Positions 50,180 to 59,425 of a DNA stretch of 64,000 nt are shown here, piece by piece; the first letter of the stretch is position 1, and each line of letters starts with the position of its first letter. Position numbers and translations under genes: made by a program. Source of the stretch: Nonomuraea soli (GTDB taxonomy: Bacteria > Actinomycetota > Actinomycetes > Streptosporangiales > Streptosporangiaceae). The notes under the pieces were generated by a model that was not told the DNA's origin, ran no database searches, and saw nothing but the letters and a program-made list of their open reading frames with translations. Location of the stretch: the NCBI RefSeq assembly GCF_013761175.1, contig NZ_JACDUR010000003.1, positions 1-64,000 of the forward strand, written 5' to 3'.

Positions 50180-50383
50180 TCAACCCGCCTCGATGTAGGC
50201 CTCCCGTAGATAATCGTGGACCGCCTGCTCGGGCACTCTGAAGGAACGGCCGACCCTGATGGCCGGCAACTCGCCCGAGTGCACCAGTCGGTACACGGTC
50301 ATCTTGGACACCCTCATGACAGTGGCCACTTCTGCCACGGTCAGGAACTTCACCTCGCTGAGAGGTCTTTCGCCTGCACCCAT
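50180..50383 (-). CDS. Excisionase-type helix-turn-helix DNA-binding protein
   Basis: 67 residues from the ATG at 50383 (GGAAGAGG six bases before it). MerR/Xis-like HTH: VKFLTVAEVATVMRVSKMTV, YRLVHSGELPAIRVGRSFRV. Although annotated as excisionase-like, this is a conserved actinobacterial chromosomal protein that sits beside the bS22 gene; no integrase or att site is near. Probably a small transcription or nucleoid regulator. Confidence 0.88.
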   Translation of the reverse strand: MGAGERPLSEVKFLTVAEVATVMRVSKMTVYRLVHSGELPAIRVGRSFRVPEQAVHDYLREAYIEAG

Positions 50384-50695
50384 CGGACGCCTCTTCCGCA
50401 CGTGTTTCCGGGTTATCCCCACTGGTGCCATTGCTCACGCACGTGTACTGCCGTCAGCGTAAGTCGGGACTCCGAGTGCGCAAACCCCCTAGTTTCCCAG
50501 TTATCGGAGCCTCCTGTCAGCGAAACCAGCAAAGTCGCTGGCCAGCAGCCAGTTCGTGCCCCTCGCCTGAAGGTTGGAACTGTCCAACTTCGTACACATA
50601 AGAGTCGCCCCACCCCTCCCAAAAGTTGGCAAAGGGACGACGAGCCTCCCGAAATGCAGGCGCGAAAAGACGGTATAGGCAGGACCGAATTCGAC
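50384..50695. other. 312-base intergenic region with predicted minus-strand promoter
   Basis: No convincing ORF. A minus-strand promoter TTGAGT (50699-50694), 16-base spacer, TATACC (50677-50672) overlaps the end of the next gene and would give a leader of about 280 bases for the DNA-binding protein gene. A GTTGGA-ACTG-TCCAAC palindrome lies at 50573-50588 in that leader. Confidence 0.45.
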
Positions 50696-51478
50696 TCAAC
50701 GGACCCTTGAGGCTCGTGTGACGAGCCTGTTCACCAACGGCTCGTAATAACGGGGCAGCACGTTGTCATCGAGCGGCACGACCACATCGATCTTCCCCTC
50801 CGCCTCGCCCACGAACAGCGCCGGGTCGTTGCTGTCGGCGAATCCCACGGTAGGCAGGCCGGCCTCGCCCGCGGCACCCGCCCAGCCGTGGTCGGCGATG
50901 ACCAGATCCGGACGCTCGTCGCCCAGGGCGGCGAGCATCGCCTGCATCGGCGCGGGGTCGTGGGTGTGCACGAATCCGCCGCGGTCGTCGAGCATGGCGA
51001 CATCGCCCAGATAGCGTATGACCCTTTTACGGCCGAAGGCCTGACCCCAATAGCTCCACCCCTCTGCCGGGGTCAGCAGCCGCGCCCCGCGCTCGCGCAG
51101 GAAGCGCGCCAGCTCCAGGTGGATGGCGAGCAGGCCGGTCGGGTGGCCGGTGGCCAGCATGACCGTGGGGTCCGGCCGCTCAAGGACGGCCGCGACGCGG
51201 TCGGCCATCGCGTCGAGCGCGTCGATGGTGAGCTCGGGGTCGATGGTGTCCTGGCCGTAGCGGTGCTTGGGGTCGGCGCTGACGCCCGCGGACTTGGCCA
51301 TCAGGGCCAGGACATCGCGGAAGGACCACGGCTGCTCGACCGTCAGGCCGAAGGTGTAGTGCGGGTCGCGATGGGCCAGGGAGGCGTAGTGGTCGAGGTT
51401 GTTCTCGCGCGGGGTCGCGACGTCGCCCGCGATGCGGGTCCTCACCAGGTGCTCGCGGAGTTCGTCGCGGCTGGACAA
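50696..51478 (-). CDS. Conserved phosphatase-like protein
   Basis: 260 residues from a TTG at 51478 (GGGAGAG about six bases upstream). Conserved-looking blocks: IAGDVATPRENNLDHYASLA, VMLATGHPTGLLAIHLELAR, HTHDPAPMQAMLAALG, DLVIADHGWAGAAGEAGLPT and FADSNDPALFV. Proteins of this type are labelled phosphatase in actinobacterial genomes on thin evidence; no classical phosphatase motif is obvious to me. Follows the AcuC-type gene by 14 bases. Confidence 0.75.
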   Translation of the reverse strand: MSSRDELREHLVRTRIAGDVATPRENNLDHYASLAHRDPHYTFGLTVEQPWSFRDVLALMAKSAGVSADPKHRYGQDTIDPELTIDALDAMADRVAAVLERPDPTVMLATGHPTGLLAIHLELARFLRERGARLLTPAEGWSYWGQAFGRKRVIRYLGDVAMLDDRGGFVHTHDPAPMQAMLAALGDERPDLVIADHGWAGAAGEAGLPTVGFADSNDPALFVGEAEGKIDVVVPLDDNVLPRYYEPLVNRLVTRASRVR

Positions 51479-51492
51479 CGTGAGCTCTCCCT

Positions 51493-52656
51493 TCAGGGCA
51501 GCGGGTCGAGCCCGTGGTACGGGAAGACCGCGTTGCGCGTGGCCATGATCGCCCGGTCGATGGGGTCTGCCGGGTCATAACCAGAAGAAATATCCAGAAA
51601 TTCCGGATGTCTGCCGTCGGTCATGGTCAGCGGCGGCACCTCGCGGGTGCGCTCGCGGACCAGCTCACGCCACGCCTCGCCGGTCGGGGTCGCCGGGTCG
51701 ATCGGGTGGCCGGAGGCCTCGGCGATCAGGTGTGTCCACACCCTGGGGACGACCTGCACCAGCTCGTAGCCGCCGCCCCCGGTGGCGATCCAGCGCCCGC
51801 CCGCGGTCTCGTGGGCGAGCTTGTGCAGCTCGGCGTAGGCCGTACGCTGCCCGTCGATGCTGAGCATCAGGTTCGCCAGCGGGTCGAGCGCGTGGCTGTC
51901 GCAGCCGTGCTGGGTCACCAGGAACTCCGGCTGGAAGTCGCGCAGCAGCGGAGGCACCACCGCGTGGAAGGCCCGCAGCCAGCCGGAGTCGCCGCAGCCG
52001 GCCGGAAGGGCCACGTTGACCGCCGTGCCCTCCGCTCCCGTCTCGCCGGGCCATCCGGTGCCGGGGAACAGCGTGCGCGGCGACTCGTGCAGGCTGATCG
52101 TCAGCACCCGCGGGTCGTCGTAGAACAGCGCCTGCACGCCGTCGCCGTGGTGGACGTCGACGTCGACGTAGGCGATCTTGGACACGCCCTGCGACAGCAG
52201 CCAGGCGATGGCCACGGCCGGGTCGTTGTAGACGCAGAAGCCGCTCGCCATGCCGGCCATCGCGTGGTGGAGCCCGCCCGCGACGTTGACCGCGTGCAGG
52301 GAGGCGCCCTCGAAGACCGACCGCGCGGCCGCCAGGGTGGCGCCGGCGATCAGCGCGGAGGCCTCGTGCACACCGGCGAAGGCCGGGTTGTCGCTCGTGC
52401 CCAGGCCCACCGACAGGTCGCCCCTGCCGTCGGCCGAGACACGCTTGACCGCCTCGACGTAGTCGCGCTTGTGGACGAGCGACAGCTCGTCGTCGGTGGC
52501 CGGGCCGCAGCCGGTCAGCTCCACCTTGTCCAGCACGCCCAGCTCGCGGGCGAGTGCCATGGTCAGCTCGACCCTGACGGGGGCCAGAGGATGCCCAGGG
52601 CCGAAGTCGTATGACGTCAGGTCGTCATCCCAGATCACCCGCGCCGGTCCGGACAT
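51493..52656 (-). CDS. acuC: Acetoin utilization protein AcuC-type deacetylase
   Basis: 387 residues from the ATG at 52656 (GGAGGG upstream). Class I histone-deacetylase fold: GGLHHAMAGMASGFCVYND (His-His, active Tyr region), YVDVDVHHGDGVQALFYDD (Zn ligands Asp/His), LVTQHGCDSHALDPLANL and ATGGGGYEL. In Bacillus AcuC deacetylates acetyl-CoA synthetase; likely a lysine deacetylase here. Confidence 0.93.
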   Translation of the reverse strand: MSGPARVIWDDDLTSYDFGPGHPLAPVRVELTMALARELGVLDKVELTGCGPATDDELSLVHKRDYVEAVKRVSADGRGDLSVGLGTSDNPAFAGVHEASALIAGATLAAARSVFEGASLHAVNVAGGLHHAMAGMASGFCVYNDPAVAIAWLLSQGVSKIAYVDVDVHHGDGVQALFYDDPRVLTISLHESPRTLFPGTGWPGETGAEGTAVNVALPAGCGDSGWLRAFHAVVPPLLRDFQPEFLVTQHGCDSHALDPLANLMLSIDGQRTAYAELHKLAHETAGGRWIATGGGGYELVQVVPRVWTHLIAEASGHPIDPATPTGEAWRELVRERTREVPPLTMTDGRHPEFLDISSGYDPADPIDRAIMATRNAVFPYHGLDPLP

Positions 52657-52730
52657 GGGTCTCCCTCCTCGCGACTTGGGGCCGACGTTACCGCAGCATA
52701 GATTCCGGATATCCACTTAGGGTCGAGGCC

Positions 52731-53846
52731 ATGCGGGTGAACCGGTCCAAGATCTTCGACATCACGCTGGTGTGCGTTCTCGCCGTGCCCGCGGTACTCG
52801 GAGCGGTCCTCACCACCGTCTACGCCGACCGGTCCGAGGTCCTGACCAGCGCCGTCTTCTTCGTGGGCGCCGTACTCCCGCTCCTGGTACGGCGCAGCCG
52901 CCCGGTGCTGGTCGCCATCCTGACCAGCACCATCGAGCTGGTCCCGACGGTGACCAGGGTGTCGGGCTCGATGCCCTTCGTCGCCGGCATCGCCCTCTAC
53001 AGCCTGGGCCGCTACGCTCCCGGTCGCACCGCCTGGCGAGTGGGGGCGGGGCTGGCGGTCGTCTACACCGGCGTCGTGGTCAGCTTCAACCTGCCGCTGG
53101 TCACCTCGTGGCTGAGCCTGATCCCGCCGGTCCTCGTCGGCCTGGCGGCCCCGATGTTGTGTGTGGGCGCCGGGCAGTACATCCGCATCCGCGGCGAGCT
53201 CAAGGCGCGTGACGCCCAGGCCCTCGCCGACGCCGCCGTGCAGAACGAGCGCCGCAGGATCGCCAGGGAGCTGCACGACGTCGTCGCCCACCACCTGACC
53301 GTCATCAACGCCCTGGTGGGCGGAGCGCGTTCGGTCATGCCGCGCGATCCCGACGCCGCGCGCGAGGCGCTCGCGTCCGCCGAGCAGACCTCGCGCGAGG
53401 CGCTGACCGAGATGCGCCACCTGCTCGACGTGCTGCGCGCCGACTCCGGCGACGGTCCCGACGCCGCCACCGGGGTGGGCACCGGCGGACTGCCCGCCCT
53501 GGTGGAGCAGGTCAGGAAGGCGGGGCTGCCGGTGACCTTCTCCGTGGACGGCCAGGCCGTGCCTCTGCCCACGCACGTCGACCACGCGGTCTACCGGATC
53601 GTGCAGGAGGCTCTCACCAACACCCGCAAGCACGCCCCCGGTGCGCGTGCCGGCGTGCGGCTGGCCTACCTCGACGACGGCGTCGAGGTCGAGGTGCTCG
53701 ACGACGGCCTGGGCGCGGTGGGCGGCAACGGGTCGGGCTTCGGCCTGGGCGGCATGGCCGAGCGGGTGGCGTTGTGCGGCGGGCGTCTCGAAACCGGGCC
53801 ACGGCCTTCCAAAGGCTTCCGCGTGTTTGCGAAGCTACCCCTGTGA
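52731..53846 (+). CDS. Two-component sensor histidine kinase (NarL-type, HisKA_3)
   Basis: 371 residues. Four to five membrane segments in residues 10-145, then dimerisation box NERRRIARELHDVVAHHLTV (His about 182) and HATPase domain (VDHAVYRIVQEALTNTRKHA, VEVLDDGLGAVGGNGSGFGL). No extracellular sensor domain, so it probably senses the membrane or a partner transporter. Overlaps the regulator gene (GTGA). The ABC pair directly downstream is the likely target. Confidence 0.94.
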   Translation: MRVNRSKIFDITLVCVLAVPAVLGAVLTTVYADRSEVLTSAVFFVGAVLPLLVRRSRPVLVAILTSTIELVPTVTRVSGSMPFVAGIALYSLGRYAPGRTAWRVGAGLAVVYTGVVVSFNLPLVTSWLSLIPPVLVGLAAPMLCVGAGQYIRIRGELKARDAQALADAAVQNERRRIARELHDVVAHHLTVINALVGGARSVMPRDPDAAREALASAEQTSREALTEMRHLLDVLRADSGDGPDAATGVGTGGLPALVEQVRKAGLPVTFSVDGQAVPLPTHVDHAVYRIVQEALTNTRKHAPGARAGVRLAYLDDGVEVEVLDDGLGAVGGNGSGFGLGGMAERVALCGGRLETGPRPSKGFRVFAKLPL

Positions 53847-54490
53847 TCTCCGTTGTGCTCGTCGACGACCATGCCCTGGTCAGGACCGGATACCGGCTCA
53901 TGCTCGACTCGGAGCCCGACATCCGCGTCGTTGGCGAGGCGGGCGACGGCCTGGAGGCGCTGGAGGTCATCCGCGCGCTGGAACCCGACGTCGTGATCAT
54001 GGATCTGCACATGCCCAGGCTGGGCGGCGTGGCCGCTACCGAGCGGATCACCGCCTCGCTGCCCGGCACGAGAGTGCTGGCGCTGAGCACCTTCGACCTC
54101 GACGAGAACGTCGTCGCCGCCCTGCGCGCCGGAGCCGGTGGCTTCCTGCCCAAGGACATCTCCCCCGAGGAGCTCGCCGAGGCCGTGCGCGTCGTGCACC
54201 GTGGCGAGGCCGCCGTCGCGCCGCGCCTGCTCACGCGGCTGATCGGCACGTTCGTGCGCGGCCCGGTGCGGCCACGCGGCTCGGTCACCGGCCTGACCGC
54301 GCGGGAGCAGGAGATCCTCACCCTCATCGGCCGCGGCCTGTCGAACACCGAGATCGCCGGCCTGCTGGAGGTCTCCCCCAGCACAGTCAAGAACCACGTG
54401 ACGAGCCTGTTCGGCAAGCTGGAGGTGCGCGACAGGGCGCAGGCGGTGATCGTGGCCTACGAGGCGGGACTGGTCACTCCCGGGGAGTAG
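53843..54490 (+). CDS. LuxR/NarL-type response regulator
   Basis: 215 residues from the GTG at 53843. Receiver: VVLVDDHALVRTGYRLMLDS, phospho-Asp54 in VVIMDLHMP, LALSTFDLDE, PKDIS. C-terminal LuxR helix-turn-helix LTAREQEILTLIGRGLSNTE, IAGLLEVSPSTVKNHVTSLF. Works with the kinase upstream and probably activates the ABC genes 80 bases downstream. Confidence 0.95.
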   Translation: MISVVLVDDHALVRTGYRLMLDSEPDIRVVGEAGDGLEALEVIRALEPDVVIMDLHMPRLGGVAATERITASLPGTRVLALSTFDLDENVVAALRAGAGGFLPKDISPEELAEAVRVVHRGEAAVAPRLLTRLIGTFVRGPVRPRGSVTGLTAREQEILTLIGRGLSNTEIAGLLEVSPSTVKNHVTSLFGKLEVRDRAQAVIVAYEAGLVTPGE

Positions 54491-54570
54491 GACCCCCGTC
54501 CTAGAGCCCCGCGCGCGGAACGGTTCTCGCGCAGGAGGCCGATCGACGCCCCGGTTGGAAGCCTTGAGGC

Positions 54571-55461
54571 ATGACAGCGATACGGGCGGCACATCTGACC
54601 AAACGCTACGGCCAGACGACGGCCGTGGCGGATCTCTCCTTCGAGGTGAACCCGGGCCAGGTGACCGGCTTCCTCGGCCCCAACGGCGCGGGCAAGTCGA
54701 CCACCATGCGGATGATCCTCGGCCTGGACCGGCCCAGCGCCGGCCAGGTGACCGTGGGCGGCGTGCCGTACCAGGACCTCAAGCATCCGCTGCGCACCAT
54801 CGGCGCGCTCCTCGACGCCAAGGCGGTGCACGGGGGCAGGAGCGCGCGCAACCACCTGCTGGCCATCGCCCAGAGCAACGCCATCCCGCGCGGACGTGTC
54901 GAGGAGGTCCTGGCCGCCGTGGGCCTGTCCGACGTCGCCAGGCGCCGCATCGGAGGGTTCTCGCTGGGCATGTCGCAGCGCCTGGGCATCGCCGCGGCGT
55001 TGCTGGGCGACCCCGAGATCCTGCTGTTCGACGAGCCGGTCAACGGGCTGGACCCCGACGGGATCCTGTGGATCCGCACCTTCATGCGCAAGCAGGCGGC
55101 CGAGGGCCGCGCGGTGTTCGTCTCCAGCCACCTGATGAGCGAGATGGCGCAGACCGCCGACCACCTCATCGTCATCGGCAAGGGCCGGATGATCGCCGAC
55201 ACCGGCGTCGAGGAGTTCATCGGGCGCAGCTCGCAGGGCTACGTGCGGGTGCGCTCGCCGCGGCTGTCCGAGCTCGCGGCGCTCCTTCCCGCCGCCGAGT
55301 CGCACGCCGATCACTTGCGGGTGACCGGGATCCCGTCGCTGGAGATCGGCAGGCTGGCCGCGCGGCACGCGCTGGAGCTGGAGGAGCTGACCTTCGTCCA
55401 GCCGACGCTGGAGGCCGCCTACATGGAGCTCACCAAGGACAGTCTGGAGTTCTCGTCATGA
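54571..55461 (+). CDS. ABC transporter ATP-binding protein (antibiotic-export type)
   Basis: 296 residues. Walker A GPNGAGKST, Q-loop region IGALLDAKAVHGGRSARNHL, signature FSLGMSQRLGIAAALLGDP, Walker B ILLFDEPVNGLDPDG, H-loop SSHLMSE; C-terminal DUF-like extension. Resembles drug- and bacitracin-type export ATPases regulated by adjacent NarL-type two-component systems. Confidence 0.93.
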   Translation: MTAIRAAHLTKRYGQTTAVADLSFEVNPGQVTGFLGPNGAGKSTTMRMILGLDRPSAGQVTVGGVPYQDLKHPLRTIGALLDAKAVHGGRSARNHLLAIAQSNAIPRGRVEEVLAAVGLSDVARRRIGGFSLGMSQRLGIAAALLGDPEILLFDEPVNGLDPDGILWIRTFMRKQAAEGRAVFVSSHLMSEMAQTADHLIVIGKGRMIADTGVEEFIGRSSQGYVRVRSPRLSELAALLPAAESHADHLRVTGIPSLEIGRLAARHALELEELTFVQPTLEAAYMELTKDSLEFSS

Positions 55462-56210
55462 TCGACGTTCTCACCTCCGAGTGGACCAAGATGCGCTCGG
55501 TCCGCTCCACGATGTGGACCTACGCCGCCGGGTTCCTGCTCATGCTGGGCTTCGCGCTGCTGGTCAGCATCTCGGTGGCCAACACCCGCGAGCCGATCGA
55601 CGGCATGACCGGCTTCGACATCACGGTGATGGGCACGCCGTTCGCCTCGATCGCCATGGCGACGCTGGGGGTGCTGGTGATCTCCAGCGAGTATCGCACC
55701 GGCATGATCCGCACCTCGCTCCAGGCGGTGCCGCAGAGGCTCACGCTGCTGAGCGCCAAGGTTCTCGTCTTCACGGTGGCCACCGCCCTCATCAGCGCGG
55801 CCGCGACCGCCGTCACCTTCTTCGCCGTGCAGCCGATCCTGGCCGGCAAGGGCCTCGACACGGCGCTCGGCGACCCCGAGGTGCTGCGCGCCCTCATCGG
55901 GACCGCGTTGTTCCTGACCGCCGGCGGTCTGCTCGGGCTGGCGCTGGGCGCGCTGATCAGGCACACGCCCGGCGCGATCCTGTCGGCCGTCGGCCTCATC
56001 CTGGTCGCGCCGCAACTCTCGCAGTTGCTGCCCGGCGCCTGGGGCGCGGCGGTGAGCAAGCATTTCACCACCAACGCGGGCAGCAAGGTCATGGCGCTGG
56101 AGACCGGGCCGGGGAGCCTGGGCCCGTGGCAGGGCTTCGCGGTCTACCTCGCCTGGGTCGCCGTCATCATGATCGCGGCGGCGGTCCTGATGCGGAGGCG
56201 CGACGCCTGA
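55458..56210 (+). CDS. ABC-2 type permease
   Basis: 250 residues, six membrane segments, N-terminus MIDVLTSEWTKMRSVRSTMW (the W-x-K-x-R-S box of actinobacterial ABC-2 permeases) and the loop ISSEYRTGMIRTSLQAVPQR. ATG overlaps the ATPase stop. Its last base abuts the convergent MacB-like gene. Confidence 0.92.
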   Translation: MIDVLTSEWTKMRSVRSTMWTYAAGFLLMLGFALLVSISVANTREPIDGMTGFDITVMGTPFASIAMATLGVLVISSEYRTGMIRTSLQAVPQRLTLLSAKVLVFTVATALISAAATAVTFFAVQPILAGKGLDTALGDPEVLRALIGTALFLTAGGLLGLALGALIRHTPGAILSAVGLILVAPQLSQLLPGAWGAAVSKHFTTNAGSKVMALETGPGSLGPWQGFAVYLAWVAVIMIAAAVLMRRRDA

Positions 56211-57395
56211 TCACTCCGCCCGCAGGGCGATCACCGGGTCCAGTCTCCCCGCGCGGCGGGCGGGCGCGACCCCGAAGAAGACGCCGACGGCGACCGACAC
56301 CCCGAACGCCAGCGCGATCGACCACCAGGTGATCGCGGCGGGCACCGGGGTGAGCGCCTGGATGAGCAGCGACCCCCCGACGCCGAGGGCGATGCCGATC
56401 GTCCCGCCGATGGTCGTGAGCAGCACCGCCTCGATGAGGAACTGCAGCAGGATGTCACGCTGGCGCGCCCCGAGAGCCTTGCGCAGGCCGATCTCGCGGG
56501 TACGCTCGCGCACGCTCACCAGCATGATGTTGGAGACCCCGACGCCGCCCACCAGCAGCGAGATGCCCGCGATGGCGGCCAGCACGCCGGTGAGCATGCC
56601 CAGGATGCTGCCGATGGTGCCCAGCAGCTGGGTCTGCGTCACGGCGGAGAACTGGTCGCCCGGATGGCGTTCCTGCAGCGCCGCGAGCACGCGGCCCTGG
56701 AGCGGCTCGATCTCGTCGGGACCCGACGCTCCCACCGCCATGCCGTTGATGCGCGAGATGCCCAGCAGGCGCTGGGCGGTCGTGACCGGCATGTGCACCT
56801 CGGCGTCGCGCGCCACCCCGAAGGTCGCGCCCACGGTGGCGTAGACGCCGACCACGCGGAAGCGTGCGCCGGAGATGGAGACCTGGCGGCCGATCGGGTC
56901 GATGTCGCCGAAGAGCTTGTCGGCCACCTCGGCGCCGAGCACGGTCACCCGGCGCCTGGTGTCGACGTCCGTCTCGCTGAGGTACCTGCCGCGCTCCAGG
57001 GGGCGCTCGAAGATGTTGGGCAGGTTCTCGTCGGTGCCGACGATCGTGGCGAACTGCTCGGTCCTGCCCACCCGCACGGTCTCGCCCGACTGCAGGGAGA
57101 CGGTGACCTTGGCCGGATCGCCGACGACCCGCCTGACGTGGGCGACGTCCTGGAGGTTCAGGCGGCTCTGGGTGGGCGCGGCCCCCGTGGTCAGCCTGCC
57201 GGGGACCACCAGGATGATGTTGCTGCCCAGGCCGGCGATCTCGCTCTCGACGGCGTTCTTGGCGCCCGTGCCGATCGACACGAGGATCACCACCGACAGC
57301 ACGCCGATGATCACGCCGAGCATCGTCAGCAGGGAGCGCATGCGGTTGACCCGCAGCGCCTCCAGGGCCATGGAGAAGGCCTCGTAGCGCCTCAT
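56211..57395 (-). CDS. MacB-like ABC permease (FtsX family)
   Basis: 394 residues. One N-terminal membrane segment (SLLTMLGVIIGVLSVVILVS), a large extracytoplasmic MacB-PCD domain (about 45-260) and three C-terminal segments (FtsX domain, with VRERTREIGLRKALGARQRD). Mechanotransmission-type transporter with the ATPase and membrane-fusion-like lipoprotein genes upstream in the operon. Confidence 0.93.
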   Translation of the reverse strand: MRRYEAFSMALEALRVNRMRSLLTMLGVIIGVLSVVILVSIGTGAKNAVESEIAGLGSNIILVVPGRLTTGAAPTQSRLNLQDVAHVRRVVGDPAKVTVSLQSGETVRVGRTEQFATIVGTDENLPNIFERPLERGRYLSETDVDTRRRVTVLGAEVADKLFGDIDPIGRQVSISGARFRVVGVYATVGATFGVARDAEVHMPVTTAQRLLGISRINGMAVGASGPDEIEPLQGRVLAALQERHPGDQFSAVTQTQLLGTIGSILGMLTGVLAAIAGISLLVGGVGVSNIMLVSVRERTREIGLRKALGARQRDILLQFLIEAVLLTTIGGTIGIALGVGGSLLIQALTPVPAAITWWSIALAFGVSVAVGVFFGVAPARRAGRLDPVIALRAE

Positions 57396-58057
57396 GTCGC
57401 GGTGTCCAGCTCGATCAGGCCGTCGCGGACGTGGATCTGCCGTACGGCGTGCGCGGCGACCTCCGGCTCGTGGGTGACCACGATCCTGGTGCAGTCGAGC
57501 CCGTCCAGGATGCGCATCACCTCGGCTCCGTTGCGGGTGTCGAGGTTGCCGGTCGGCTCGTCGGCCAGCAGGACGGCGGGCTCGCCGACCAGGGCCCTGG
57601 CGATCGCGACCCGCTGCTGCTCGCCGCCGGACATCTGGGACGGACGATGGTCGAGCCGGTGGGCCAGGCCGACGGCCTCCAGCGCGGCTTTCGCACGCTT
57701 TATCCGCTCATTTCGCGATATCCCGCGATACACGAGGGGCAGGGCCACGTTCTCCAGCGCCGACGTGCGCGCGAGCAGGTGGAAGGACTGGAAGACGAAG
57801 CCGATCGTCCGGTTGCGCAGCTCGGCCATCTGGGTGTCGTTCAGCCCGGCCACCTCCACGCCGTCGATCCTCAACGATCCCGACGTGGGCCTGTCGAGGC
57901 AGCCGAGCAGGTGCATCAGCGTCGACTTGCCCGAGCCCGACGGGCCGACGATCGCGGCAAACTCGCCGGGCCCGATGGTCAGGTTCACGCCGCGCAGCGC
58001 CTCCACCGAGACGCCTTCGAGCTGGTAGGAGCGCGTGAGATCGACGGCTTCGATCAT
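57392..58057 (-). CDS. MacB/LolD-type ABC ATP-binding protein
   Basis: 221 residues, ATPase domain only. Walker A GPSGSGKST, Q-loop FVFQSFHLL, signature MSGGEQQRVAIARAL, Walker B VLLADEPTGNLDT, H-loop VTHEPEVA. Starts inside the adaptor stop and ends inside the permease start (both ATGA). Confidence 0.95.
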   Translation of the reverse strand: MIEAVDLTRSYQLEGVSVEALRGVNLTIGPGEFAAIVGPSGSGKSTLMHLLGCLDRPTSGSLRIDGVEVAGLNDTQMAELRNRTIGFVFQSFHLLARTSALENVALPLVYRGISRNERIKRAKAALEAVGLAHRLDHRPSQMSGGEQQRVAIARALVGEPAVLLADEPTGNLDTRNGAEVMRILDGLDCTRIVVTHEPEVAAHAVRQIHVRDGLIELDTAT

Positions 58058-59412
58058 GACAGCCGCTGGCCCTGCCGTACGGCGTCGGCGCCCTTGACCA
58101 CGATGCGCTCCCCGGCACGCAGGCCGCTGAGCACCTCGACGACGGCCTCGCCCTGGGCGCCGAGCTTGACCACGCGGCGCTCGGCCGTACCGTCGCGCAC
58201 GACCCACACCACGCTCTCGCGCCCGCTGGTCACGATCGCCGAGGCCGGGGCGGACAGGGCGTCGGCCACCTCGCGCACGGTCAGCCGCGCCACGGCGCTC
58301 ATGCCGGGCTTGGGCGTCGGCGCCTGGCTGCCGTCGTCGAACGTGCCCGCGCCGAGCGTGAGCCTGACCGGGTAGCTCACGCCGCCCGTGCTGGCCTCCA
58401 TGGGCGTGACGCCGACGCCGGTGACCTTGGCGGCGTACCCGGCGCCCGGCACCGCGTCGAGCTCGACCGTGGCCTTGGTGCCCTCCTTGACCAGCAGCAC
58501 ATCGGTCTCGTCGATGTCGGCGGAGAGCGTGAGCTCGGAGATGTCGGTGACGGTGACGACCGCGTCGCCCGCCGAGACGGGCACGCCCGTCGCCACCGGA
58601 GTGGAAGGGCCGTTGCCCGACGACGGCAACTGCATGGCGCCGGGTACCTGGCTGAGCAGGCCGCCCAGGTCGGGGGCCGAACCGCCGCCTCCGGAGGCCG
58701 AGCCCAAGGTGACGACGCCGTCGAAGGGCGCCTTGATCGACAGGCCCTTGACGGTGTCGGAGGCGACGCGCACGGCCGCCTTCGACTGGGCCATGGAGGC
58801 GGTGCGCAGCGAGGCCATCGAGGAGGTCAGCCCCGACAGGCCGCCCGTGACCTGGGAGAGCACTCCGTTGATGGTCCTGTTGAGGTCTGCGGTGATCTTG
58901 GCGAGCGCCCGGCTCTGCGCGCGGTGCTGCGCCTGCGCCAGGTCGATCGCGCTGAGCAACTGCCGCCGCGCCTGCGCGTCGTCGAGCTTCCTGGCCGCGG
59001 CGCGCGCCTTGGCGAAGTGTCCTGCCACCTGGCGGTCGAACGCCCCGGTGTCGAAGCCCGCCAGCCTGATGCCCGGGGCGCCGATCCTCGGCGCGGGCGG
59101 GGCCTTGGCCGCCTTGCGCGCCTGCTTGAGCTGCTCCTCGGCCTGCGGCGAGCTGATCTTGACGAGCAGCTGGCCCTTCTCCACGGTGTCGCCGTCGCGC
59201 ACGTACAGCTTGGCGACCGTGCCCTGGGCCGGTGATCGTAAGGTGGCCGTGGCGCGGGCCCCGATCGTCGCCGGGGCCTCCACCACCTCGACCACGGGGG
59301 CGCGTTTCACTTCCGCGACCTGCACCTCCGGCGCCTCCTCCGCGGAGCAGGCCGTCAGGAGCAGCAGGATCGCGAGCGGGGGGATACCGCGACGGATCGT
59401 CACCCGATCCAT
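58054..59412 (-). CDS. HlyD/MacA-like adaptor lipoprotein
   Basis: 452 residues. Lipobox LLTAC near residue 22, lipoyl-like half VVEAPATIGARATATLRSPA and GTVAKLYVRDGDTVEKGQLL, a long helical hairpin (about 100-230) and beta-barrel domain. As in actinobacterial MacA homologues it would dock on the MacB-like transporter outside the membrane. First gene of adaptor-ATPase-permease. Confidence 0.92.
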   Translation of the reverse strand: MDRVTIRRGIPPLAILLLLTACSAEEAPEVQVAEVKRAPVVEVVEAPATIGARATATLRSPAQGTVAKLYVRDGDTVEKGQLLVKISSPQAEEQLKQARKAAKAPPAPRIGAPGIRLAGFDTGAFDRQVAGHFAKARAAARKLDDAQARRQLLSAIDLAQAQHRAQSRALAKITADLNRTINGVLSQVTGGLSGLTSSMASLRTASMAQSKAAVRVASDTVKGLSIKAPFDGVVTLGSASGGGGSAPDLGGLLSQVPGAMQLPSSGNGPSTPVATGVPVSAGDAVVTVTDISELTLSADIDETDVLLVKEGTKATVELDAVPGAGYAAKVTGVGVTPMEASTGGVSYPVRLTLGAGTFDDGSQAPTPKPGMSAVARLTVREVADALSAPASAIVTSGRESVVWVVRDGTAERRVVKLGAQGEAVVEVLSGLRAGERIVVKGADAVRQGQRLS

Positions 59413-59425
59413 CGTAGGAGCCGGG

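Noticed and set aside
50180..50383. Excisionase gene as sign of a prophage or integrative element
   Set aside because: No integrase, att repeats or replication genes nearby; the protein is a conserved chromosomal neighbour of bS22.
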